The notes: a model not told the origin generated them from the sequence alone. A stretch of DNA of 64,000 bases from JACCZH01 sp963729445 (GCA_963729445.1 CAVSNU010000003.1:310001-374000); one strand, 5' to 3'. Shown: positions 10,983-20,306, counted from the stretch's first letter. Program-made: numbers and translations.

Positions 10983-11720
10983 ATGCCAGCTGCCCGTGAA
11001 CCCGGCGTTCCCGCTGAACTGGCCAAGATCTTCAGCGTTTCAACTGACGTCTTTGAACGATTTCCCGATTACATCGTCGGTTGGGTCATTGCTCGCAATG
11101 TACGGAACGTGCGCGCAGTCGACGCCATCGTCACTCACCTAAGCGAGGCAGAGGATCGAGCACGGCTGCTGCATGCCGGCAAGGACCTGAAAGAGGACCT
11201 GGGGATCGCAGTGTGGCGTTCCGCTTTTTCAACGCTCGGATGGTCCGCGAGCAAATATCCCGCGTCCGTGGAATCGATCCTGAAGCGGGTATCCCGGGGC
11301 GAATCACTCCCGCGCATCAACCCGGCGGTCGATGTCGCCAATGCTGCGGCACTCCTCTACCTTGTGCCGGTAGGATGTCACGACCTGGACACCGCTGGGA
11401 ACCTGCAAGTCAGGCTCACCCTCCCCGGAGATTGCTACCTGCCCATGGGAGACGCTGCTCCGGAGCCGCCGCAGCCGGGAGAAATTGTCTACGCCTCGGG
11501 AACACGCGTCCGCACACGCCGTTGGGTTTGGAGGCAGTCGCGGGACGCGCTCGTCGGTTCAGACGCGACCACGTTGTTGTTTCCAGTTGATGGATTCTCG
11601 AACGTCACCGGTTCGCGCGTAGAAGCCGCGACGGAGTTCCTGGCCGGGATGTGTCGCGCGCACCTGAGCGATGAGGTGGCGATGGGATACATCTCGCGCG
11701 ACAGTCCGGCAACGTCTTAG
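10983..11720 (+). CDS. B3/B4 domain protein (PheRS beta-like editing domain)
   Basis: 245 residues. The pattern PRINPAVDVANAAALLYLVP is typical of the B3/B4 domain of the phenylalanyl-tRNA synthetase beta subunit, which hydrolyses mischarged tRNA. Stand-alone versions such as this are thought to act in trans or on other substrates. Other matching parts are FSVSTDVFERFPDYIVGWV near the start and LFPVDGFSNVT near the end. GGAGGT lies upstream of ATG 10983. The stop overlaps the convergent M20 peptidase stop by 4 nt. The substrate is unknown. Confidence 0.8.
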   Translation: MPAAREPGVPAELAKIFSVSTDVFERFPDYIVGWVIARNVRNVRAVDAIVTHLSEAEDRARLLHAGKDLKEDLGIAVWRSAFSTLGWSASKYPASVESILKRVSRGESLPRINPAVDVANAAALLYLVPVGCHDLDTAGNLQVRLTLPGDCYLPMGDAAPEPPQPGEIVYASGTRVRTRRWVWRQSRDALVGSDATTLLFPVDGFSNVTGSRVEAATEFLAGMCRAHLSDEVAMGYISRDSPATS

Positions 11721-12853
11721 AGGTTCACCAACAGGGCGGCAATCAAGGCTGCTCGCTCATCGATCTTGTCGACCTCGATATGCTCGTCATCGGCATGCCC
11801 GCCATGACCATTGCAACCGAGTCCGTCCAGCGTGGGCACGCCGAGCGCCGCCGTGAAATTGCCGTCGGATCCACCGCCCGTGGAGGCTTCACGCAGGTCA
11901 AGCCCGAGCGTGCTACCGATCTCTCTGGCGCGTTGGAAGTTGGCGGCAATCGCTTCCGTCCGCTCCATCGGAGGCCGGTTCAACTCGCCCTCGACCGTGA
12001 CCGATGTTCCGGCAATCCGAGGCTGCGCGTTCAGGATCAGCGGCACGAGGCGGTCTGCCTCGGCCATCGAGGTTACGCGCAGGTCAATCTGGGCTACTGC
12101 CTGGGCGGCGACGACATTCCGTTTCGTGCCGCCTGCGATTACTCCAACGTTCACCGTTGTGCCGCTCTCGTAGTGAGTCAGGCTGTGCAGCCACTGAATC
12201 TGACGCGCGAGCTCCTCGACCGCACTGATGCCTTCCTGGTGATCGGCTCCGGCGTGCGCGGCGCGGCCTTCGATCGTCATCGTAAACATCCCGACGCCCT
12301 TGCGCTCGGTCTTCAACGCGCCGTCTGGTGGTACCGGCGGCTCGAGACAGAGGACAAGCTCAGATTCTCTGGCAAGCTCTTCCAGGATAGGACGCGAGAC
12401 AGGTGAGCCCACTTCTTCGTCGGTATTGACGATCCAGGTGATGGGTCGCGTGTCGAGACCCAGATCGTTGATGACATCCAGTGCCGTCAGCATCATCGCA
12501 GCCGAGGCCTTCATGTCGTAGATTCCGGGGCCAAAGGCGTGGTTGCCTTCAATACGCCACGGTAGACGCTCGATCGTCCCAACCGGCCATACCGTATCGA
12601 CGTGGGTCATCACGAACAAAGGCTTCTGGTCGCCTGAGCCAAAGCGAGCTACGAGCACGTCACCGAACTCAGACTGCTTGCGCCGGTCGACCGTTCCTCC
12701 GCGCGATTCGATCTCGCATTGAAGAAAGTCGATCAGCCGGTCAACAGCGGCCTTGTCGCTCGACGGAGACTCTAGCTCCACCAACCGCTGTAGAGTGTCC
12801 AGCGTCCGCTGGTGTTTCTGCTGGGCGCTCTGCAAAATCTTGGCTCCGGCCAC
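11717..12853 (-). CDS. M20-family metallopeptidase (glutamate carboxypeptidase-like)
   Basis: 378 residues, two-zinc exopeptidase of the ArgE/DapE/carboxypeptidase G2 clan, cytosolic because no signal peptide is seen. Zinc ligands and catalytic residues are visible in order: MTHVDTVWP, GPGIYDMKAS, the general base pair in NTDEEVGSP, CLEPP, and GCNGHGGHADDEHIE. The dimerization domain has GRAAHAGADHQEGISAVEEL. It is closest in style to glutamate carboxypeptidases, but the substrate is not determined. The GTG start has GGGAGGGATCACT upstream. It lies downstream of the small gene at 12915-13259 but is separated by a terminator. Confidence 0.88.
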   Translation of the reverse strand: MAGAKILQSAQQKHQRTLDTLQRLVELESPSSDKAAVDRLIDFLQCEIESRGGTVDRRKQSEFGDVLVARFGSGDQKPLFVMTHVDTVWPVGTIERLPWRIEGNHAFGPGIYDMKASAAMMLTALDVINDLGLDTRPITWIVNTDEEVGSPVSRPILEELARESELVLCLEPPVPPDGALKTERKGVGMFTMTIEGRAAHAGADHQEGISAVEELARQIQWLHSLTHYESGTTVNVGVIAGGTKRNVVAAQAVAQIDLRVTSMAEADRLVPLILNAQPRIAGTSVTVEGELNRPPMERTEAIAANFQRAREIGSTLGLDLREASTGGGSDGNFTAALGVPTLDGLGCNGHGGHADDEHIEVDKIDERAALIAALLVNL

Positions 12854-12888
12854 AGTGATCCCTCCCTACGTGTTGCCACCAGGCATTC

Positions 12889-12927
12889 AACCCAAAAGCA
12901 AAAGCGCGGTTACATTAACCGCGCTTT
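12889..12927 (-). terminator. Intrinsic terminator overlapping the stop of the 12915-13259 gene
   Basis: A perfect 12-bp stem, AAAGCGCGGTTA (12901-12912) with TAACCGCGCTTT (12916-12927), encloses a 3-nt loop. On the minus strand it is followed by TTGCTTTTGGG. The stop codon of the small gene lies inside the stem. Confidence 0.85.
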
Positions 12928-13259
12928 GCCTGCTCTTTTGCTTTCTGATCCTTGTAGTACTTCTTGCTCTTCGGGAGCGGTTTGGCTTCTTCAGCCTCTA
13001 CCTCTGCCCGGCGTCGAGACGACGCGACGTCCAGCTCTTCTTCAAGCCGCACCAGATCGTTGTAAACATCGACGTTCTGATTGGCAACTGGAGTTCGCGT
13101 GAGCATGCGCACCAACTGGGACATCGACGCCTGCGCCCTTTCGGCACCAGGCACGGACGCCCGTTTGATCATCATGTCAACCAGGTCGAGTGTCTCGGTT
13201 CGAGCATCGTATTCGTACAAACGTTCCCGAATACGTTCCAGTCCTTCGCGCGCATTCAT
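12915..13259 (-). CDS. Small charged hypothetical protein
   Basis: 114 residues, no family recognised. Helical throughout: EGLERIRERLYEYDARTETL at the start, a mid-section of helices, and a very basic tail with KSKKYYKDQKAKEQAKRG. This suggests a nucleic-acid- or ribosome-associated small protein, but that is only inference from charge. A strong ribosome binding site GGGAGGAG precedes the ATG, an extended -10 promoter lies about 30 bp upstream and a terminator overlaps its stop. It is therefore a real single-gene unit. Confidence 0.75.
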   Translation of the reverse strand: MNAREGLERIRERLYEYDARTETLDLVDMMIKRASVPGAERAQASMSQLVRMLTRTPVANQNVDVYNDLVRLEEELDVASSRRRAEVEAEEAKPLPKSKKYYKDQKAKEQAKRG

Positions 13260-13287
13260 TGATGTTACTCCTCCCGCGCTCGTTGCG

Positions 13288-13296
13288 AGTATAACA
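13288..13296 (-). promoter_or_regulatory. Extended -10 promoter for the 12915-13259 gene
   Basis: On the minus strand TGTTATACT (13296-13288) is an extended -10 element, 29 bp upstream of the ATG. No clear -35 is visible. The same nonamer occurs at 24858-24850 and 34955-34963. Confidence 0.65.
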
Positions 13297-13307
13297 CCGT
13301 GAATGTC

Positions 13308-13646
13308 CTAGTTTTCAGTCATTTCAGCGTCAGACGGATCCCAGAAATGGAGTGGCATATTGACGCGAAAGTCGTCAACGAACTCCACGCCTTCCTCTTC
13401 GAGCAGCGCACGCATGATCGCGGGATGCCCCCACGACCAACCTCCGGAGAGCTCACCAAAACGGTTCACCACGCGGTGGGCTACCTCGGAAACATCCGCC
13501 GGGCACTGGCTCATAGCCCATCCGACCATCCGGGCAGAACGGGGTGCGTTTAGCGCACGTGCAATAGCACCATACGTCGTGACCCGGCCCTCGGGGACGC
13601 GCCGCACGACCTCGTAGACTTGCGAGCGGAACGATGGCTGGCACAC
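13308..13646 (-). CDS. Alkyltransferase-like protein (ATL), O6-methylguanine binding without catalytic Cys
   Basis: 112 residues matching the DNA-binding domain of O6-alkylguanine-DNA alkyltransferases: VYEVVRRVPEGRVTTYGAIA and the arginine-finger helix APRSARMVGWAM. In active enzymes the motif is PCHRV; here it reads VAHRVVNRFGELSGG, so the alkyl-accepting cysteine is alanine. Such ATL proteins bind O6-alkylguanine and hand it to nucleotide excision repair. The uvrA and uvrB genes are in the same window, though not adjacent. The GTG start has AAGAAG upstream. Confidence 0.87.
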   Translation of the reverse strand: MCQPSFRSQVYEVVRRVPEGRVTTYGAIARALNAPRSARMVGWAMSQCPADVSEVAHRVVNRFGELSGGWSWGHPAIMRALLEEEGVEFVDDFRVNMPLHFWDPSDAEMTEN

Positions 13647-13847
13647 AGTCTTCTTACTCTATATACATGTAGCGCCCACGGGCGCACCCGTCACAAAGTG
13701 AAGGTATTAGGACGCTATAGTAAACTAGTTCGGATGTATGGTGGATCCATATTCATGTATCGCCTGCCACACTGACAGGCAGATTCCCCGTGACAATCCG
13801 CTTGCTTTCTTGATTTCACGCAACTACCAGACCGGAGCACATTGTAG

Positions 13848-16433
13848 ATGAGAAAACTCCTCACGAAGGTCCTCGGCGATCCAAACACCAAGGCGCTCAG
13901 GGCTCTGCAGCCAGTGGTCGACCAGGTCAATGAGCTCGCCGACGAGTACGCCAGAAAATCGGACGAAGAGCTGCGCAACATGGCTGGCGAGTTCCGCCAG
14001 GATCTCGCGGAGGGCGCTGAGCTCGACGATATTCTCCCAGACGCCTTCGCGGCTGTTCGTGAAGTTGCGTCACGTACCCTCGAAATGCGCCCTTACGACG
14101 TACAAATCATGGGTGGCATCGTCCTCCACCAGGGTAAAGTCGCTGAGATGCGCACTGGTGAGGGCAAGACGCTCACTGCGACGCTTGCGATGTTCCTCAA
14201 CGCTCTCGAGGGCCGGGGAGCCCACCTGATTACCACCAATGACTACCTTGCCCGCCGCGATACCCAGTGGATGGGTCAGGTGTACTACAACCTGGGTCTC
14301 ACCATCGGTTGTATCCAGCATGACCAGGCATTCACGTTCGACCCTGAGTACGAACCGGACGACGAACGTCTTCGGTTTCTCAAACCGTGTAGCCGTGCCG
14401 AAGCATATGGCTGCGACATCACCTACGGCACGAACAACGAGTTTGGCTTCGACTACCTGCGCGACAACATGGCACCCGACGTGAGCATGACCGTGCAGCG
14501 GGAGCTGAACTACGCCATCGTCGACGAGGTAGACAACATTCTTATCGACGAGGCTCGTACGCCGCTCATAATTTCTGGACAGGCGGATGAGGCCGTCGAC
14601 CGCTACGCCCAGTTCGCCCAGGTAGCGCGCCAGTTGCGCGCGAATACGCACTACGAGGTGGACCTCAAGCGTCGCAGCGCAACCCTTACTGATGAGGGTA
14701 TCGATCGTGTCGAGGCGATCCTGGGTATTGCCGAGCCCGAGAGCCTGTACGACGAGCGCTATGAGGAGTACACCCATTTCCTCGAGAACGCGGTCAAGGC
14801 GCAGGCTCTCTTCAAGCTCGACAAGGATTACATCGTCAGCGATGGTGAGGTCATCATCATTGATGAGTTCACCGGCCGCCAGATGATCGGCCGGCGGTTC
14901 TCGGAAGGCCTCCACCAGGCGATCGAGGCCAAGGAGAACGTCCGGGTTCAACGCGATACCGTCACCGAGGCGACCATTACGTTCCAGAACTACTTCCGGC
15001 TCTACAACAAGCTGGCAGGCATGACTGGTACCGCTGAGACCGAGTCCGAAGAGTTCCACATGATCTACGGGCTGGACGTCGTCGTCATTCCTACCAACAT
15101 GGAAATGATCCGTGATGATTACGCGGACCAGATCTACAAGACGGAACTCGGCAAATTCAATGCGGTTGTCCAGGAGATCGAGGAAATGATCCGCGCCGGG
15201 CGGCCAGTGCTTGTTGGCACGACATCCATCGAGAAATCGGAGCTGCTCTCCTCGCTTCTCCAACGGAAAGGCATCAAGCATTCGGTCCTGAATGCCAAGT
15301 TCCACGAACGCGAAGCAGAGATCATCAAGGACGCGGGCCAGGCGGGGGCAGTGACGATTGCAACCAACATGGCTGGCCGCGGAACCGACATCAAGCTCGG
15401 CGACGGCGTAGCGCGTGCCGGTGGGCTTCACATTATCGGCACCGAGCGGCACGAGTCGCGACGCATCGATAACCAGCTGCGCGGACGTGCCGGCCGCCAG
15501 GGAGATCCGGGCAGCAGCCGCTTCTACCTCTCGCTCGAAGATGACCTCATGCGCAGGTTCGCGTCCGAGCGCATCGCCAACCTGATGGGCCGCCTCGGCA
15601 TCGATGATGACATGCCGATTGAACACGGAATCATCTCGAAGACGATTGAAAACGCCCAAACCAAGGTAGAAGGCCATAACTTCGACATTCGCAAGCACGT
15701 CGTCGAGTATGACGACGTCATGAACCGTCAGCGCGAGGTCATCTACGCCAATCGCCGCCGAGCGCTGACTGGAGAGAACCTGCGTGAGCGCATGCAGGAC
15801 ATGATCGCGCGTCAGGTGAGCGTACTGGTTGCCGCGAATTGGCCCGAGGGCACCCGCGAGGAGCCTGACTACTCTGAGATCATGCGCTCGTACAAGGCAA
15901 TCGTGGCGAACACTCCGCTCAGCGAAGCAGAGCTGGCAGGCAAGTCCCAGGAGGAGGTCGAAGACATCTTGCTGGCGGACGCGGAAGCCGCGTACGTCAA
16001 GAAGGAGCAGAACGTCGGCGAAGAATGGATGCGCAAGATCGAGCGCGCCGTCATCCTGAGCGTCACCGATCGCCTGTGGCGACAACACCTGACCCAGATG
16101 GATGACATGCGCCAGGGAGTTGGCCTCCAGGCGTACGCCCAGCGCGATCCGCTGGTCGCCTACAAGACCAACGGGTTCGAGATGTTCGAGGTCTTGCTCA
16201 GGAACATCGAGTACGACATCGTCCACCAGATCTACGGGGTGACGATCGAGAGGGCGCCCGCCGTCGCCCCACGACGCAATCTTGTGACAAATCAGCCAGC
16301 GGAAGACGGCAGCCAGCGGCCTCAAAAACTCCAGAGTACCAAGCAAACGGGAAGAAACGCTCCCTGCCCTTGTGGGAGTGGCAAGAAGTACAAGCACTGC
16401 CACGGTCGATCCGAGTTCGCAAAGACCGGCTAA
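13848..16433 (+). CDS. secA: Preprotein translocase ATPase
   Basis: Motor of the Sec export pathway at the inner face of the membrane. 861 residues. Walker A is MRTGEGKTLTATLAM, the Walker B/DEAD equivalent is VDEVDNILIDEART, and motif VI is QLRGRAGRQGDPGSS. The protein ends with the zinc-binding SecB/lipid-interacting tail NAPCPCGSGKKYKHCHG, so it is complete. The upstream 200 bp carry no gene; TATAGT at 13716-13721 is a possible -10. A terminator-like hairpin follows at 16457-16489. A 777-codon open frame on the opposite strand is a shadow. Confidence 0.98.
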   Translation: MRKLLTKVLGDPNTKALRALQPVVDQVNELADEYARKSDEELRNMAGEFRQDLAEGAELDDILPDAFAAVREVASRTLEMRPYDVQIMGGIVLHQGKVAEMRTGEGKTLTATLAMFLNALEGRGAHLITTNDYLARRDTQWMGQVYYNLGLTIGCIQHDQAFTFDPEYEPDDERLRFLKPCSRAEAYGCDITYGTNNEFGFDYLRDNMAPDVSMTVQRELNYAIVDEVDNILIDEARTPLIISGQADEAVDRYAQFAQVARQLRANTHYEVDLKRRSATLTDEGIDRVEAILGIAEPESLYDERYEEYTHFLENAVKAQALFKLDKDYIVSDGEVIIIDEFTGRQMIGRRFSEGLHQAIEAKENVRVQRDTVTEATITFQNYFRLYNKLAGMTGTAETESEEFHMIYGLDVVVIPTNMEMIRDDYADQIYKTELGKFNAVVQEIEEMIRAGRPVLVGTTSIEKSELLSSLLQRKGIKHSVLNAKFHEREAEIIKDAGQAGAVTIATNMAGRGTDIKLGDGVARAGGLHIIGTERHESRRIDNQLRGRAGRQGDPGSSRFYLSLEDDLMRRFASERIANLMGRLGIDDDMPIEHGIISKTIENAQTKVEGHNFDIRKHVVEYDDVMNRQREVIYANRRRALTGENLRERMQDMIARQVSVLVAANWPEGTREEPDYSEIMRSYKAIVANTPLSEAELAGKSQEEVEDILLADAEAAYVKKEQNVGEEWMRKIERAVILSVTDRLWRQHLTQMDDMRQGVGLQAYAQRDPLVAYKTNGFEMFEVLLRNIEYDIVHQIYGVTIERAPAVAPRRNLVTNQPAEDGSQRPQKLQSTKQTGRNAPCPCGSGKKYKHCHGRSEFAKTG

Positions 16434-16456
16434 TCGTCGCCAGATTCAGCGCGGAA

Positions 16457-16489
16457 GAGAGGGGCAGCCATTCGCGGCTGCCCCCTCTC
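16457..16489. terminator. Bidirectional terminator between secA and 16519-17364
   Basis: GAGAGGGGCAGCC (16457-16469) pairs with GGCTGCCCCCTCTC (16476-16489) with a single bulged C. It separates two convergent genes. The T-tract is weak on both sides. Confidence 0.7.
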
Positions 16490-16518
16490 CTGTTCAGTCC
16501 GGGTAGATGTCGGCAATA

Positions 16519-17364
16519 CTAGAATTCAGTCTCGTAGCCCTTGAAGTCACCGATTAACAGCCGGATCTGTTCGATGGCATCGAAAACAGCCGACTTCACT
16601 TGCTCACGCCGCTCAGGCGAGAGCAACACGAGATAGATAAGCGCGCTGGCAATCGAGAGCCAGAGTAACGACGAGACCGTGTCCTTCGCCACATTCGTAG
16701 ATGTCTGCACGGCCTGCTGTGCCGAGTCCCGGCCAGACGCCACTACCTTGGCCCCAGGAAACCGGCCGTTACGCTTGCGAGCGTCCTCGGTCCTGTCGCG
16801 CACCTGTTCGTACACATCTCCCGCGCGCTCGGAAACGTCCTTGGCAACGGGCTTCATCGCTGGCAGCACGCTGTCCTGCATGGCCGTCGAAACGGTCGCT
16901 CCTGCTTGACGCAGCCACTCTGCAGCGTCATCCGCAAGGTGCTTCGAGCTATCGCGAAGTTCGTCAGTATCAATGGTCCTTGCCTGCTCGGTGACGTTCT
17001 TACGCAGCCTCCCCGCACCGTCCACGATCGAGGGGATCAGCGTCTCCTGAAGCTGTGCCGAAAGTGCCTTGCCCTGGCCCCGCGCGGCCACCGCGGATCG
17101 ACCTAGCCTCTCCGCGGCAAAATCGCGAGCATCTGGGTAGCGTTTCGCCGCCTCACGAGCCTTGCCACGGCCACGCCGCGCCTGTTTCAGCAGCTCCTTC
17201 CGGCTCGGAAGTGACTCAACGGCTGGTAGCGGCGACCGTGAAGCATTTGCCTGAGTTCTTCCGAGCGCGATGACGATTCCGCCAATCGCCGCTGCTGCTG
17301 CCGCGGATATGACAGCGACCTCCGCAGCACTAAATGCTGATTCGTTGCCATTGTTGGTTGCCAT
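16519..17364 (-). CDS. Hypothetical membrane-associated helical protein
   Basis: 281 residues, not recognised. An N-terminal alanine-rich hydrophobic segment AAEVAVISAAAAAAIGGIVI (about residues 13-32) and a C-terminal one WLSIASALIYLVLLS (about 233-247) could both be membrane helices. Between them is a long, lysine/arginine/glutamate-rich helical region with repeated short elements such as AKDVSERAGDVYEQVRDRTE, resembling an apolipoprotein- or LEA-like amphipathic rod. A good ribosome binding site GGGAGG precedes ATG 17364. It is convergent with secA and divergent from mnmG. A role in envelope structure is only a guess. Confidence 0.72.
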   Translation of the reverse strand: MATNNGNESAFSAAEVAVISAAAAAAIGGIVIALGRTQANASRSPLPAVESLPSRKELLKQARRGRGKAREAAKRYPDARDFAAERLGRSAVAARGQGKALSAQLQETLIPSIVDGAGRLRKNVTEQARTIDTDELRDSSKHLADDAAEWLRQAGATVSTAMQDSVLPAMKPVAKDVSERAGDVYEQVRDRTEDARKRNGRFPGAKVVASGRDSAQQAVQTSTNVAKDTVSSLLWLSIASALIYLVLLSPERREQVKSAVFDAIEQIRLLIGDFKGYETEF

Positions 17365-17425
17365 GGGGGCCTCCCTTCCATCAAATACGTCCTATTGTAT
17401 AGGTTCAAGCCCACTCATCCCGGTG

Positions 17426-17455
17426 TTGCGACAGACTGGACACGATCCATATACT
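17426..17455 (+). promoter_or_regulatory. Promoter of mnmG, giving a near-leaderless transcript
   Basis: TTGCGA (17426-17431), 18-bp spacer, TATACT (17450-17455). The start ATG is at 17465, only 9 nt past the -10. The predicted transcript would begin about 3 nt before, or at, the start codon. No Shine-Dalgarno sequence is placed to be used on such a transcript. Confidence 0.6.
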
Positions 17456-17464
17456 TAATAGGTT

Positions 17465-19501
17465 ATGAAGAATGCCATTAACGCAACAATCCAGCAGTCA
17501 TATGACGTCATTGTGATCGGCGCGGGCCATGCAGGATGCGAGGCCGCGCTCGCAGCCGCGCGCGTTGGTGCCAGCGTACTTGTCCTGACCCCTAACCTCG
17601 ACAGAATCGGGTTCATGCCCTGCAATCCCTCTATCGGGGGGCCTGCAAAAGGTCATATCGTCAGCGAGGTTGATGCGCTTGGCGGCGAGATGGCACGGGC
17701 CATCGATCGAACCGCTCTGCAGATCCGGCTGCTGAATGCGTCCAAGGGACCTGCGGTGCAGGCGCTGAGAGCACAGGCAGACAAGACGCTGTACAGCATG
17801 GCGATGAAGGAAGCTCTCGAGACACAGCCGGGCATCGAGCTTCGCCAGGAAGCAGCAACGCTCGTCGAGATCGAAACGCATGGATCCTCACGACGCGTGA
17901 GCTCCGTGACAACGGACTACGGCAATCGCTACGCCTGTGGCGCCGCTGTGATTACGGCCGGAACATTCCTGCGCGGTAGCATGATCGCCGGCGAATGGAA
18001 ATCGGCCGGCGGCAGAGCCGGCGACACCAGCTCGGCGGGACTTGCCGTGTCCATCGGTGACGTTGGCATACGTCTACGGCGCTTGAAGACCGGAACACCG
18101 CCGCGTGTCGACGCTCGCTCGATTGATTTCTCCCAGACAGAGGTTCAAGACGGTTCCGATACGCCTCTCTGGTTCTCGCTTGATGGTCGAAATGGGCGTC
18201 TTGAGCGGCTGGAGCTACCGCCGCTCAATGTGTACCTCAACCGCACCGGCGGTTGGCGCGACCAGCTCTCCTGCTATCTGGTCCACACCAACGAAACGGC
18301 GCATCGCTTCATTGTCGACAATGTCGACCGTTCTCCGATGTACAACGGCAACATCCAGGGGACCGGGACACGCTACTGCCCGTCGATTGAAGACAAGGTC
18401 ATGCGATTTCCGCACAAGACGAGCCACGGGCTGTTCCTTGAGCCAGAGGGCTGGCGCACGACCGAAGTCTATGTCCAGGGCGCCAACACGAGTCTCCCGC
18501 CCGATGTCCAGCTGAGCGTGCTGCGCTCCATTCCAGCGCTCCGCAATGCGCGCATCACGCGGCACGGCTACGCTGTCGAGTACGACGCGATCGAGCCGAC
18601 GGAACTGACTCCCTGGTTCGCTTCCAAGCGGGTTGACGGATTGTTTCTTGCCGGTCAGGTAAACGGGACGTCGGGTTACGAAGAAGCCGCCGGTCAGGGG
18701 TTGCTCGCCGGAGTGAATGCTGCGCGCTACGTGGGCCGCCAGGACCCTATCGTGCTGCGCCGGGACCAGGCGTACACAGGGGTGATGGCGGACGATCTCT
18801 CAAGCCAGGATTTCATCGAGCCCTACCGAATGCTCACTTCTCGTGCCGAGCACCGGCTCATTTTGAGGGCTGACAACGCTGACGACAGGCTCGGCGAGCT
18901 CGCCTACGATGCTGGGCTCATCGGCCGGGATCGCCTTGACGCGGTTTCGCGACAGCGCGCGACCGTGAGCAACTTGATTGCCGCACTCGAGAGCGTGCAT
19001 GTGTCACCCAACTCAGCGACGAACACGGCCTTGACCGCCGCTGGACTGCCTGAGACGAACCGCAGCCTCACCGCAGCGGACTATCTCCGTCGCCCCAACG
19101 TGTCGCTGGCGGCACTCCTGCCAGTGATGCAGGAGATGAATCCGGCGCGTTTCAGCAACATTGCCATCGACGAACGAGGTCTGATGTGCACGGAGATCGA
19201 AGTGAAGTATGCTGCCTACGTTGAAAAAGAGATACAGCAGATCGATCGTATCCGCCAGATGGAGCACACCGCGATCCCGGTGACTATTGACTACGACTCT
19301 TTTGAAGGCTTGCGCAACGAGGCGCGGGAGAAGCTACGCGACGTGAGACCCTCAACCGTTGGGCAGGCCAGCAGACTTCCGGGCGTCACACCCGGTGATC
19401 TCGCTGTGCTCGTCGTTCAATTGAAACGCTCGGGGGCAGCTCGCGGCCCAGGACATGCGCTGGTCACGACCGAAGAAGCGGCTGTCGCCTCCGGTGACTA
19501 A
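17465..19501 (+). CDS. mnmG: tRNA uridine-5-carboxymethylaminomethyl modification enzyme MnmG (GidA)
   Basis: FAD enzyme that with MnmE modifies U34 of tRNAs reading split codon boxes. 678 residues, slightly longer than the usual 620-650. The FAD-binding site is VIVIGAGHAGCEAALAAARV, and the family signature is MPCNPSIGGPAKGHIVSEVD. Further matches are RLKTGTPPRVDARSIDFSQ and EEAAGQGLLAGVNAARYV. The C-terminal helical MnmE-binding domain ends with GVTPGDLAVLVVQLKR, followed by a nonconserved tail of about 25 residues. The partner rsmG (gidB), often next to it, is absent. The promoter sits almost on the start codon. Confidence 0.97.
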   Translation: MKNAINATIQQSYDVIVIGAGHAGCEAALAAARVGASVLVLTPNLDRIGFMPCNPSIGGPAKGHIVSEVDALGGEMARAIDRTALQIRLLNASKGPAVQALRAQADKTLYSMAMKEALETQPGIELRQEAATLVEIETHGSSRRVSSVTTDYGNRYACGAAVITAGTFLRGSMIAGEWKSAGGRAGDTSSAGLAVSIGDVGIRLRRLKTGTPPRVDARSIDFSQTEVQDGSDTPLWFSLDGRNGRLERLELPPLNVYLNRTGGWRDQLSCYLVHTNETAHRFIVDNVDRSPMYNGNIQGTGTRYCPSIEDKVMRFPHKTSHGLFLEPEGWRTTEVYVQGANTSLPPDVQLSVLRSIPALRNARITRHGYAVEYDAIEPTELTPWFASKRVDGLFLAGQVNGTSGYEEAAGQGLLAGVNAARYVGRQDPIVLRRDQAYTGVMADDLSSQDFIEPYRMLTSRAEHRLILRADNADDRLGELAYDAGLIGRDRLDAVSRQRATVSNLIAALESVHVSPNSATNTALTAAGLPETNRSLTAADYLRRPNVSLAALLPVMQEMNPARFSNIAIDERGLMCTEIEVKYAAYVEKEIQQIDRIRQMEHTAIPVTIDYDSFEGLRNEAREKLRDVRPSTVGQASRLPGVTPGDLAVLVVQLKRSGAARGPGHALVTTEEAAVASGD

Positions 19502-19519
19502 GCTAAAACAGGGTGGTCG

Positions 19520-20251
19520 ATGACCGTACTGATCGTGTCTGACATTCACGCAAACCAGGTCGCCCTCGAAGCGGTGCTCGAAGCGGCTGGAGATGTGTCA
19601 ACCGTCTGGAATCTTGGCGACGTCGTCGGCTACGGCCCGAAGCCTGGCGAGTGCATCGACCGCATAACCCAACTTCACCCGGTCGTGTCACTCATTGGAA
19701 ATCACGACTGGGCGGCCATTGGACGGCTACAGCTCGACGAGTTCAACCCGGTCGCGCGCTTCGCGACGTACTGGACGACCGCCCAGCTCAGTGCAGCCCA
19801 TATGAAATACCTCGAGGAGCTTCCAAATCGTGTGATCGAAGACGACTGGATGCTCGTGCACGCCAGCCCAAGGCATCCCATCTGGGAGTATGTCTATACC
19901 GCCAAGGTGGCTCATGAGAACTTCGAGCTGTTCGACTCCCCAGTCTGCTTCCTCGGGCATTCACATGTGCAGCTCTTCATCTCGGAAACAATGGCCCGGA
20001 CCGGGGAACCCCCGATCCAACCCGTAGATGGGGACACGCTCTTCATCGATAGTGAGCGTTTTATCGTCAATCCCGGATCGGTTGGGCAGCCGCGCGATAA
20101 TAATCCCGACGCCGCGTTCGCGTTGTACGACACGGATACGAGGATGGTGACCTTCCGTCGTACCCCTTACGACATTGAAAAGACACAGAAACAAATGGAA
20201 GCCGCAGGGCTTCCTCGGCCACTCATCACGCGCTTGGCATTGGGCGTATGA
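19520..20251 (+). CDS. Metallophosphoesterase (YfcE/calcineurin-like)
   Basis: 243 residues. Metal-binding motifs in order: DIHAN near the start (D-x-H), WNLGDVVGYG (G-D-x-x), LIGNHD (G-N-H-D/E), LVHASP and LGHSHVQ (G-H-x-H). Together they define a two-metal calcineurin-like phosphodiesterase or phosphatase. The substrate is unknown; related proteins act on cyclic nucleotides or small phosphoesters. It begins 18 nt after mnmG and is probably co-transcribed. Confidence 0.88.
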   Translation: MTVLIVSDIHANQVALEAVLEAAGDVSTVWNLGDVVGYGPKPGECIDRITQLHPVVSLIGNHDWAAIGRLQLDEFNPVARFATYWTTAQLSAAHMKYLEELPNRVIEDDWMLVHASPRHPIWEYVYTAKVAHENFELFDSPVCFLGHSHVQLFISETMARTGEPPIQPVDGDTLFIDSERFIVNPGSVGQPRDNNPDAAFALYDTDTRMVTFRRTPYDIEKTQKQMEAAGLPRPLITRLALGV

Positions 20252-20306
20252 TTAGCCCGAGTTGGAACCGGAATACAGTGTTGTTGTTAGCGCAATGGAG
20301 AGTGTT

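Noticed and set aside
14070..16403. A 777-codon open frame on the minus strand opposite secA
   Set aside because: It is the antisense shadow of a high-GC coding region, has no ribosome binding site and no family resemblance. SecA on the other strand is unmistakable.
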